From contig NZ_PQIA01000013.1 in NCBI RefSeq assembly GCF_003385235.1, positions 1 through 64,000 of the forward strand: a stretch of 64,000 nucleotides of DNA, written 5' to 3'. The DNA comes from Amycolatopsis circi (lineage in GTDB: Bacteria > Actinomycetota > Actinomycetes > Mycobacteriales > Pseudonocardiaceae). The notes below the pieces were generated by a model. It ran no database searches. It was not told the origin of the DNA and saw nothing but the letters and a program-made list of their open reading frames with translations. Position 1 is the stretch's first letter. Each line of letters starts with the position of its first letter. Shown here one piece after another: positions 1 to 6,446 of the stretch. The position numbers were made by a program, and so were the translations under genes.

Positions 1-133
1 GCTGCGGCTGCGGCTGCGGCTGCGGCTGCGGCTGCGGCTGCGGCTGCGGCTGCGGCTGCGGCTGCGGCTGCGGCTGCGGCTGCGGCTGCGGCTGCGGCTG
101 CGGCTGCGGCTGCGGCTGCGGCTGCGGCTGCGG
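1..133. repeat. (GCTGCG)22 hexanucleotide microsatellite
   Basis: Twenty-two perfect tandem copies of GCTGCG plus one G begin at the window edge, so the full length is unknown. One plus-strand frame reads poly-Ala and stays open into the PadR gene. A second reads Leu-Arg repeats and stops at a TGA that overlaps the PadR ATG. One minus-strand frame reads Gln-Pro repeats. I cannot tell whether the array is coding, for example the low-complexity end of an upstream protein, or intergenic. A perfect hexamer array should be prone to slippage. Confidence 0.97.
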
Positions 134-162
134 AAAACGCCTACCTCCGCGACCTGGTCGCC

Positions 163-185
163 ATATACAGATCATCGGTATATAC
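163..185. promoter_or_regulatory. Candidate PadR operator
   Basis: ATATAC at 163-168 and GTATAT at 178-183 form an inverted repeat with a 9-base spacer. The right part, GTATATAC, is itself a perfect palindrome. The site lies 8-30 bases upstream of the PadR ATG. PadR proteins commonly repress their own promoter by binding AT-rich palindromes, so autoregulation is likely. Binding is inferred. Confidence 0.6.
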
Positions 186-192
186 TTCCCCC

Positions 193-531
193 ATGAACGA
201 CGGAGCTTTGCGCGAGCCGACCTTCCTGGTCCTCACCGCGCTTGCCGCCCAGCCGCAGCACGGCTATGGCGTGCTGCGCGATGTCGAGACGATCTCCGGC
301 GGCCAGGTCACGCTGCGGGCCGGCACGTTGTACGCCGCGCTGGATCGGCTTCACGCGGAGGGCTGGGTGGAAGTGGATCGAGAGGAAGTCGTGGACAGCA
401 GGCTGCGCCGCTACTACCGGCTGACCGAACCGGGGGCCGCGCGCCTGGCCGCGGAAGTCCAGCGGCGGCAACGCCACACCACCGCGGCCGAACAGCGGCT
501 GCAGCTCCGCAACGCGGGAGGAATGGCGTGA
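193..531 (+). CDS. PadR family transcriptional regulator
   Basis: A 112-residue winged-helix repressor of the PadR family. The N-terminal wHTH has the family signature: HGYG at residues 23-26, the recognition helix with GTLYAALDRL at 44-53, and the wing RRYYRLTEPG at 72-81. Only a short C-terminal helix follows, so this is the short PadR class that dimerises through that helix. The ATG at 193 follows an AT-rich palindrome that is probably its operator. The frame is open upstream through the GCTGCG repeat, but the family N-terminus fits the ATG. The stop overlaps the GTG of the next gene by four bases, so the two are translationally coupled, a common arrangement in which PadR controls a membrane protein. 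The ligand is unknown. Confidence 0.9.
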   Translation: MNDGALREPTFLVLTALAAQPQHGYGVLRDVETISGGQVTLRAGTLYAALDRLHAEGWVEVDREEVVDSRLRRYYRLTEPGAARLAAEVQRRQRHTTAAEQRLQLRNAGGMA

Positions 532-1439
532 ACGTCCTTGAGCGACGCTACCGGCGACTGCTGGCTTTGTACCCGCGCGCGCATCGATCCGTGCACGGCG
601 AAGAAATGCTGGGAGTACTGCTCGACGGCGCCGGAAACCGAAGCAAGCCAGCGCTAACGGAAACCCTGGACCTTCTGTGGGGCGCGATCCAAGTGCACTG
701 GCGGCACACGCTGAGCGGACACGGCCGCCGAGACGCCCTGGCGATCGTCAGCCTGCTGGCACCGCTGCTCCTGCTGCCCGGAGCCGCGTCGACGGTGCGC
801 GCGGTCCGGACCGTGGCCCGCCTGGACGGTTGGCCGCTGCGGATGTGGCTCAGCGCGCTCGCCGACGTTCCAGTGTGGACGGCGTGGCTCGCCGCCGTAG
901 TGCTCGGCGTGTACGGCTTGCGCCGAGTCTCGGTCGCACTCGCCTGGCTAGCCACCGCAGCCTTGATCACTGTCGCGATTCTCGACCCGGCCCGGCATTG
1001 GCTGGCGGAGGTGACCGCGGGGTGGATCCTGCTCAGCGTTTTCGCGGCAGTCGCGATGACTGTGTCTTCGGGCCCACGCCGCGGTTTGGCTCTGCTGGGC
1101 CGAAGGCGCCTGACCATCCTCGCCAGCACTGTCGTGGTGTTGCTCGCCCTCACGACAACAGCTCGCGGCATGCACCTTCCTCTCGCCCAGCTCGTGCAGT
1201 TGGTGGTGCTCGTGGTCGGCGTCTTCGCTGCCTGCCGGGTTAGCACGCGAAGCGGCCGTCGTGCGGCGTTGATCCTTCTCGCGCCGCTCATCGCGGTACC
1301 AGTCGTCGCGCGGGTGCTCGGACAGCTCGATGCCTACGCAGTTCTGCCAGTCGTCATTTACGCAGTACCGATAGCCGTCACACTGGGATTCGCCGTTCTG
1401 CTCCACCGGTTCGACCGACATCCCCGCCCGGCCGAATAG
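528..1439 (+). CDS. PadR-linked multi-pass membrane protein
   Basis: A 303-residue protein starting at a GTG that overlaps the PadR stop. The first 35 residues are cytoplasmic, with an RRYRRLLALYP motif and a GEEML segment. That N-terminus is seen in actinobacterial permease-like proteins encoded next to PadR regulators. From about residue 65 to the end there are roughly seven hydrophobic helices and no large extracytoplasmic domain. No catalytic motif or ATP-binding site is visible. Coupling to PadR suggests the regulator and membrane protein form a stress- or drug-responsive unit, possibly a transporter component or envelope sensor. The molecular function is unknown. Confidence 0.75.
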   Translation: MNVLERRYRRLLALYPRAHRSVHGEEMLGVLLDGAGNRSKPALTETLDLLWGAIQVHWRHTLSGHGRRDALAIVSLLAPLLLLPGAASTVRAVRTVARLDGWPLRMWLSALADVPVWTAWLAAVVLGVYGLRRVSVALAWLATAALITVAILDPARHWLAEVTAGWILLSVFAAVAMTVSSGPRRGLALLGRRRLTILASTVVVLLALTTTARGMHLPLAQLVQLVVLVVGVFAACRVSTRSGRRAALILLAPLIAVPVVARVLGQLDAYAVLPVVIYAVPIAVTLGFAVLLHRFDRHPRPAE

Positions 1440-1448
1440 CCCGGCAGA

Positions 1449-1805
1449 TCACCGGTCGGGGTCGTGCTCCGCGGCGTAGGACCGGCCCCACGCCGCCATC
1501 GCGTTCAGTACCTCCTGCGCGTTTTCCCCGAGTTCCGTCAGGCTGTATTCGACCTTCGGCGGCACCTGCGGGTACACCACGCGGCGCACCAGGCCGTCGG
1601 CTTCCAGTTCGCGTAGTTGGCGGGTCAGGACCCGGTCGGTGAGATCTGAGAGCTGGCGCGAGAGTTCACCGAAGCGGAGGACGTCGTGCTCGGCCAGTGC
1701 GTGCAGGATGCTCGGCTTCCACGCGCCTCCCAGCACCATCGTCGTGATCTCGGCGGCGCATGACGTTCGCCACTCGCGTACGGCTTTCGCGGTCTGCGGG
1801 CGCAT
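1449..1805 (-). CDS. HxlR family transcriptional regulator
   Basis: A 118-residue winged-helix regulator. The conserved HxlR features are present: a Cys at residue 16, GGAWKPSIL leading into the HTH, FGELSRQL and LTDRVLTRQLRELEADGLV (recognition helix), and a wing ending VEYSLTELG. HxlR proteins sense reactive electrophiles, quinones or thiol stress, often through that conserved Cys. The gene diverges from an MFS exporter, and the space between them carries an imperfect palindrome, so it probably represses the exporter and itself. Its 3' end faces the PadR-linked gene with a 9-base gap. Confidence 0.9.
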   Translation of the reverse strand: MRPQTAKAVREWRTSCAAEITTMVLGGAWKPSILHALAEHDVLRFGELSRQLSDLTDRVLTRQLRELEADGLVRRVVYPQVPPKVEYSLTELGENAQEVLNAMAAWGRSYAAEHDPDR

Positions 1806-1831
1806 CCGGCCTCCTCACTATCCATTCGGTT

Positions 1832-1856
1832 AGTACTGGACGACGAAGTCCGTACT
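1832..1856. promoter_or_regulatory. Candidate HxlR operator
   Basis: AGTAC (1832-1836) and GTACT (1852-1856) form an inverted repeat, with inner arms GGAC (1838-1841) and GTCC (1848-1851). HxlR-type regulators often bind GTAC-containing palindromes. The site lies between the divergent HxlR and MFS starts, where it could control both. Confidence 0.6.
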
Positions 1857-1891
1857 TGTCGGACAAAGGGGTGTCCGGACAGGATCGTCGC

Positions 1892-3187
1892 ATGGCGTTG
1901 ACCCGGGTGGAGCCGCGGCGCGGGCTCGTTTTGATTCCGTTGCTGGCCGGAGTGCTCGGCGGAAGTCTCGCCCTTGGCATGGTCAACACCGCGCTGCCGC
2001 GGATCGCCGCCGAACTGCAGGTGTCGGCGCCGGCGCGCGCATGGATCGTCGACGTGTACCCGCTCGCGCTGGCGGTCGCGATGGTCGGGGCGGCTCGGGC
2101 TGGCGACCGGTACGGGCGGAAACGCGTGCTGTTGCTTGGCGTGAGCGCATTGGCGGTGCTGAACGGAGTGGCTGCGGCGGCCACGAACGCAGCGTTGCTC
2201 ATTGTGTGCCGCGGGCTGCTCGGGGTCGCCAGCGCGCTGATTCTGGCCGGGGTCGTCGGCACGATCGGGACGCTCTTTTCCGGCCGCAGTCTCGCGTTCG
2301 CCAACGGCATGTGGGTCACCGTGCTGGGAGCAGGGAACGCATTGGGACCGGTCGTCGGCGGGTTGCTGACGGAAGGGCCGGGCTGGCGCTGGGTTTTCCT
2401 CGCGCTGGTGCCGCTGGCGATGCTCACGATCGCGCTGGCGGTGTGGTTGCTGCCCGAGTCGGTCGGACAGGCGGCTGCCGGATGGGAGATCCCGAGCCTG
2501 CTGTGGTCGGCGGCGGCGATTGCCGGGATTGTCTACGGCCTGCAGGAAACTACCGTCTCACCATTGCGCGGGATGTTGTTTACCGCGGCGGGTGTGGTGG
2601 CGGGGATTGTGTTCGTGCGCCGACAACTTCGGCTCCGGGAACCGTTGTTGCAAATCCGGCTGTTTCTCCGGCCAGGGTTCGCATCGGCGTTCGCACGGAT
2701 CGTCGTTTCCGCCGCAACAGCCGCGGCCTGTCTCTACCTCGTCAGCCTCGAACTTCAGCACGCGCAAGGGCGTACGCCCATCGAGGCGGGTTTCGCGTTG
2801 GCTCCGCAAGCTGTGGCCACCGCGGTCGGTGGATTGGTCGCGCCGTTCAGCTTGAACTGGCTGCGAAGCCGGACGTCGACGTCCATCGCGCTGGTGCTTC
2901 AAGCTGTTGGACTGGCGGCGATTCCGTTGACTCACACGGTGTTTTCTGTCGCGTTGGTGGGGTTCGGATACGGCGCGATCGGCACTTTGGCGACCACTGC
3001 GCTGTTCGAGGCCGCGACCGCCGAGCACGCCGGAGCGGCCGGGGCGACTCAGGAGGTGGGTTTCGCCATCGGCGCGGGCGGCGGGGTCGCCGTATTCAGC
3101 ACGATCGCCAACCTCGGCGGCGGGACGGGGTTCGCTGCGGCCTTGATCGCGGCGGGAGCCGTCACGCTCCTCACCGCGATCCGTTGA
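1892..3187 (+). CDS. MFS drug exporter, DHA2-like
   Basis: A 431-residue major facilitator with 12 to 14 predicted membrane helices. MVNTALPRI near residue 30 is the DHA2 signature (VNVALP type), and GDRYGRKRV at 71-79 is motif A between helices 2 and 3. A long Gly/Ala-rich segment around GAGNALGPVVGG resembles motif C of antiporters. Such proteins expel lipophilic drugs or cations by proton antiport. The frame is open upstream to 1760, but that would place the start inside the divergent HxlR gene, so the ATG at 1892 is chosen; GTG 1871 is an alternative. The divergent HxlR gene is the likely regulator. The last 17 bases overlap the end of the convergent ABC-F gene. Confidence 0.88.
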   Translation: MALTRVEPRRGLVLIPLLAGVLGGSLALGMVNTALPRIAAELQVSAPARAWIVDVYPLALAVAMVGAARAGDRYGRKRVLLLGVSALAVLNGVAAAATNAALLIVCRGLLGVASALILAGVVGTIGTLFSGRSLAFANGMWVTVLGAGNALGPVVGGLLTEGPGWRWVFLALVPLAMLTIALAVWLLPESVGQAAAGWEIPSLLWSAAAIAGIVYGLQETTVSPLRGMLFTAAGVVAGIVFVRRQLRLREPLLQIRLFLRPGFASAFARIVVSAATAAACLYLVSLELQHAQGRTPIEAGFALAPQAVATAVGGLVAPFSLNWLRSRTSTSIALVLQAVGLAAIPLTHTVFSVALVGFGYGAIGTLATTALFEAATAEHAGAAGATQEVGFAIGAGGGVAVFSTIANLGGGTGFAAALIAAGAVTLLTAIR

Positions 3188-4778
3188 CCGCCGTTTCCTC
3201 CACTGTGGACCCGAGCCGCACCCATTTCGTCGCCCCGAGCGTGCGCAGGAACGGGAGGTCGTGACTGACCACGATGAGTGCGCCGGCGTAAGACTTCAGT
3301 GCCTCCGACAGTTGCCGGACGCTCGCCAGGTCCAGATTGTTGGTGGGTTCGTCCAGCAACAGCAGTTGCGGCGCCGGTTCCGCCAGCAGCAACGTCGCCA
3401 GCGTCGCCCGGAAACGCTCGCCCCCGGAAAGGCTTCCGGCCGCCTGATCCGCCCGGCTGCCGCGCAACAGGAACCGCGCGAGCTGAGCGCGGATCTCGTT
3501 GTCCGACGCGGACGGAGCCGCCCGGGCCACGTTCTGCGCGGCGGACAATGTGTCGTCCAGAAGGTCGAGCCGTTGCGGCAGCCAGCGCACTGGAACCGGG
3601 ACCTTGACTGTTCCGGATCGCGGCTCGATCGCCCCGGTGATCGTTTGCAGCAACGTGGTTTTGCCGGAACCGTTCGGCCCGACCAGCGCGATGCGTTCCG
3701 GTCCGCGCAGCGCCAAGTTCACCGCAAGGCCGTTCCGAAGCTCCACATCGGACAGCGTGAGCACTTCTTTCCCGGACGGTACCGAGGTTTCCGGCAGGTC
3801 GATCCGGAGCTCGGCGTCGGCGCGGATCGCGTCTTCCGCCTCCTTCACCCGGTCCTTGGCCTCCGCCACTTTGCCGAGGTGCATCGCGCGGTGTTTGCCC
3901 GCGGCGATTTCCGCGTCCTCCTGCCGCTTGCGCATCCGAACCTTGGGCTCACGCTTGTTCTCCCACTGTTTGCGGCCGTACCGGGCGCGCCGGTCCAGTT
4001 TCGTCCGCGCCTCGATCAGCTCGCGCTTCTGCCGTTTGAGATCCGACTCCGCAGCACGCATCATGCGCGCAGCCGCCTCCTGCTGGACGGCCACCGCAGC
4101 CTCGTAATCCTCCAGATTCCCGCCGTAGAAGGTCACCTCCCCCGAACGCAGTTCGCCGATCCGGTCGACGTGGCGCAGCAACTCTCTGTCGTGAGATACC
4201 AGTACCAGCACGCCTTTCCAGGCCTGCGCCGCCTCGCCGACCAGTCGCCGGGCCCGCAGGTCCAGATTGTTGGTCGGTTCGTCGAGCACGAGCACATCCG
4301 GCTGCCGAAGGAACTGCGCGGCGAGGCCGAGCAGGATCAGCTCGCCGCCAGACAGCTGTCCCGCGCGTGCGTCGAGGCCGACGTGGTCGAGGCCGAGCTG
4401 ATCGAGCGTCGCGCGGGTGCGTTCCTCGACATCCCACTGGTCGCCGACGGTCGAGAAATGGCGTTCGTCGGCATCCCCGCGTTCGATCGCCGCGAGCGCG
4501 GCCCGGGTCTCGACCACGCCGAGCACCTCGTCCACGCGACGATCTGCCGCGAGGATCAGGTTTTGCGGCAGGTAGCCGAGTTCGCCGGACACGCTGATCG
4601 AGCCCGCGGTCGGCCGCAGTTCGCCGGAAATCAGCCGAAACAAGGTGGATTTCCCGGAACCGTTGAGGCCGATCAATCCGGTGCGGCCCTCGCTGATCGC
4701 CAGGCTGAACCGGTCGAAGACGACCTCGCCGTCCGGCCAGGCGAAACTGAGGTCTGAACAGACAATGGACGAAGACAC
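3171..4778 (-). CDS. ABC-F family ATPase, probable antibiotic-resistance type
   Basis: A 535-residue soluble protein with two ABC domains and no membrane segment. Domain 1 has Walker A GLNGSGKST (residues 37-45), signature LSGGE and Walker B VLDEPTNNLD. Domain 2 has GPNGSGKTT, LSGGERFR and LLDEPTNNLD. Between them lies a long, highly charged linker rich in Lys, Arg and Glu, the P-site tRNA-interaction motif of ABC-F proteins. Such proteins bind the ribosomal E site, and resistance members displace macrolides, lincosamides or pleuromutilins. I chose GTG 4778 because GGGGAG precedes it by eight bases; GTG 4823 in the same frame would add 15 residues. The long leader could hold an attenuator. 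The antibiotic specificity cannot be read from sequence. Confidence 0.88.
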   Translation of the reverse strand: MSSSIVCSDLSFAWPDGEVVFDRFSLAISEGRTGLIGLNGSGKSTLFRLISGELRPTAGSISVSGELGYLPQNLILAADRRVDEVLGVVETRAALAAIERGDADERHFSTVGDQWDVEERTRATLDQLGLDHVGLDARAGQLSGGELILLGLAAQFLRQPDVLVLDEPTNNLDLRARRLVGEAAQAWKGVLVLVSHDRELLRHVDRIGELRSGEVTFYGGNLEDYEAAVAVQQEAAARMMRAAESDLKRQKRELIEARTKLDRRARYGRKQWENKREPKVRMRKRQEDAEIAAGKHRAMHLGKVAEAKDRVKEAEDAIRADAELRIDLPETSVPSGKEVLTLSDVELRNGLAVNLALRGPERIALVGPNGSGKTTLLQTITGAIEPRSGTVKVPVPVRWLPQRLDLLDDTLSAAQNVARAAPSASDNEIRAQLARFLLRGSRADQAAGSLSGGERFRATLATLLLAEPAPQLLLLDEPTNNLDLASVRQLSEALKSYAGALIVVSHDLPFLRTLGATKWVRLGSTVEETAVNGSR

Positions 4779-5060
4779 AGGCGTAACTCCCCGTTCGCAG
4801 TTGGGACAAGAACGTGGAGACACCGCGGCACAGCACGCGTGCTACGGAACGGGGTGCCGGATTTCGGCTGCCGTCATCCGAGGCCAGACGCGCGACGGAC
4901 GGAAACGCCCGGAGTCGCGGTGTCTTTACACCTCAGAAGATCAAGGTCCCTCTCCGATGAACGGCAGCAGTTGGGGCCAGTCTAAACAGCGAGCGAGCGC
5001 TGGTGCGAACGAATTAACGCGACGGGCGTGGTCCAGCCGCAAAACCACGCCCGCCACTGC
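4779..5060 (-). promoter_or_regulatory. Long leader of the ABC-F gene with inverted repeat
   Basis: About 280 bases separate the ABC-F start from the next gene upstream. GACACCGCG (4819-4827) and CGCGGTGTC (4916-4924) are exact complements 88 bases apart, and GCACGCGTGC (about 4832-4841) is a short palindrome between them. A short frame opening at GTG 4836 overlaps the coding start. Many resistance ABC-F genes are induced by antibiotic-dependent attenuation in a structured leader with a short upstream ORF, so this region is a candidate. No RNA folding was computed. Confidence 0.35.
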
Positions 5061-5477
5061 TCAATTGCCGTGTTTGCCTGGTGCGGCGCTGCCGGTGTAC
5101 GAGGCGAGACCGGAGATGAGGTCGGCGATGTCCGGCACGTTCTCGAACCGGCTCCGGTGGACCTCGGCGATCTTCTCGCCGATCTCCGGGTCCGGGTCGT
5201 CGGTGATGTCGGAGGACATGAACTCGTCCACGAACGGCAGCCCCACCCGGTCCAGTTCGAGGTGCGCCGGGTGGTTCATGTAGTCGGCGTACCCCTCGAT
5301 GTCCTCGATCACCAGGACGGCGCCGTATTCGTACTTCCCGCCGAAATCAGGGCCGACGACGTGCGCCTTGACCGCCGGAATCGCGGCGAACTGCTCGCGC
5401 ATTTTCGCGACGACAGCAGCCTTCTCCTGCGGCGTGACGCCGGGCTTGATCGTGAACCGAATGCTGTGGTAGATCAT
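5061..5477 (-). CDS. Dabb (stress-responsive alpha/beta-barrel) domain protein
   Basis: A 138-residue protein of the Dabb ferredoxin-like dimeric alpha/beta barrel superfamily. The start IYHSIRFTIKPG, a helix rich in Lys and Glu, the central GPDFGGKYEYGAVLVIED strand and the YMNHPAHLELDRV helix match the family. These proteins are small dimers whose known members include stress-induced proteins and cyclases of polyketide-like chemistry; the reaction here is unknown. The gene lies 12 bases downstream of an NmrA-type reductase gene, with its own AAGGAA ribosome site, so the two form an operon. The operon diverges from a large LuxR regulator. Confidence 0.85.
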   Translation of the reverse strand: MIYHSIRFTIKPGVTPQEKAAVVAKMREQFAAIPAVKAHVVGPDFGGKYEYGAVLVIEDIEGYADYMNHPAHLELDRVGLPFVDEFMSSDITDDPDPEIGEKIAEVHRSRFENVPDIADLISGLASYTGSAAPGKHGN

Positions 5478-5489
5478 CGAATCTTCCTT

Positions 5490-6332
5490 TCAGAGAGCCG
5501 CGAACGCGGCGGCGTAGTCCAGGGCGAAGTCGGTGAGGTCGCGCGCGGCGTGTCCGGTGAGGTCGGCGACGGAGGTGTGCACCTCGGCGGCCTCGCCGCG
5601 GGCGTAGTGGGCGTAGTCCTCGACAAGGCCGTCGATCTGCCACGACGGGAGCAAGCCGGTCAGCGCGGCGGCGAACTGGTCGGCGGGCGCGTCGTGGAAG
5701 GCGATGTCCCGTCCGGCGGCGGCCGAGAGCGCGGCGGCGATCTCCGCGTGGGTCACGGCGCGCGGGCCGGTGAGGGTGTAGGTGCGGCCGGAGTGTCCGC
5801 TGCTCGTTAGTACGGCAGCGGCGGCAGCTGAGATATCTCTGGTGTCGATGGCGCTGACCGCGGCATCTCCGATGGGAGCGGCGAAGAATCCCTGCGAGAT
5901 GGTGGCGGAGAAGTTGAGCAACGCCTGCAGGTAGAGGTTGGGGCGGAGCACGGTGTAGTCGAGCCCGAGCTTCTCGACGTGCGCCTCGACCTCGGCGTGC
6001 CAGCGCAGGAAGCGCACCGGCGAATCGGCGCGGGCCGCGTACTGGGAGAGCAGCACCAGCCGGTTGACCCCGGCGTCGCGGGCCAGGTTGGCGAACTGGA
6101 TCTGCAACTCGGCGGCGTCGGGCGCCGACGGGCTGTTGAGGAACACCGCGTCGACCCCCTTCAGTGCTGCGGCGATCGAGGCCGGGTCCCGCAGGTCGGC
6201 GACGACGGTCTCGACGCCGTCGATGGCGCGGCCCCGGGTCATGGCGCGGACGGCGCTGCCGCGGGCTTGCAGAGCGGGAATCAGCGCGGAGCCGACGGTG
6301 CCGGTCGCGCCGGTGACGAGCACGGTGTCCAT
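5490..6332 (-). CDS. NmrA-like NAD(P)-binding protein (atypical SDR)
   Basis: A 280-residue atypical short-chain dehydrogenase. The N-terminal Rossmann motif GATGTVG (residues 8-14) follows a beta strand, and AVFLNSPSAP and YTVLRPNLYLQ match NmrA/SDR_a5 proteins. No canonical YxxxK catalytic pair is evident. Relatives include quinone oxidoreductases such as QorB and redox-sensing NmrA proteins. The frame is open far upstream, but ATG 6332 with AAGGAAA nearby begins the Rossmann strand, so that start is chosen. Operon partner of the Dabb gene and divergent from the LuxR regulator, which may control it. Confidence 0.88.
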   Translation of the reverse strand: MDTVLVTGATGTVGSALIPALQARGSAVRAMTRGRAIDGVETVVADLRDPASIAAALKGVDAVFLNSPSAPDAAELQIQFANLARDAGVNRLVLLSQYAARADSPVRFLRWHAEVEAHVEKLGLDYTVLRPNLYLQALLNFSATISQGFFAAPIGDAAVSAIDTRDISAAAAAVLTSSGHSGRTYTLTGPRAVTHAEIAAALSAAAGRDIAFHDAPADQFAAALTGLLPSWQIDGLVEDYAHYARGEAAEVHTSVADLTGHAARDLTDFALDYAAAFAAL

Positions 6333-6397
6333 TGTGGAATTTCCTTTCCTCGGGTGGCCTGCTACCACCATCGCCCGGACACCCCGCCGCTCGCGTC

Positions 6398-6410
6398 GGT
6401 GACTATCACC
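6398..6410. promoter_or_regulatory. Palindrome between the divergent SDR and LuxR genes
   Basis: GGTGACTATCACC has 5-bp arms and a 3-base centre. It sits 37-49 bases upstream of the LuxR start in the 114-base divergent gap. It is a plausible operator, but no protein can be assigned from sequence. Confidence 0.35.
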
Positions 6411-6446
6411 TACTTCGCCTACGGCACCTGCCCTAAGGTTCGGACC

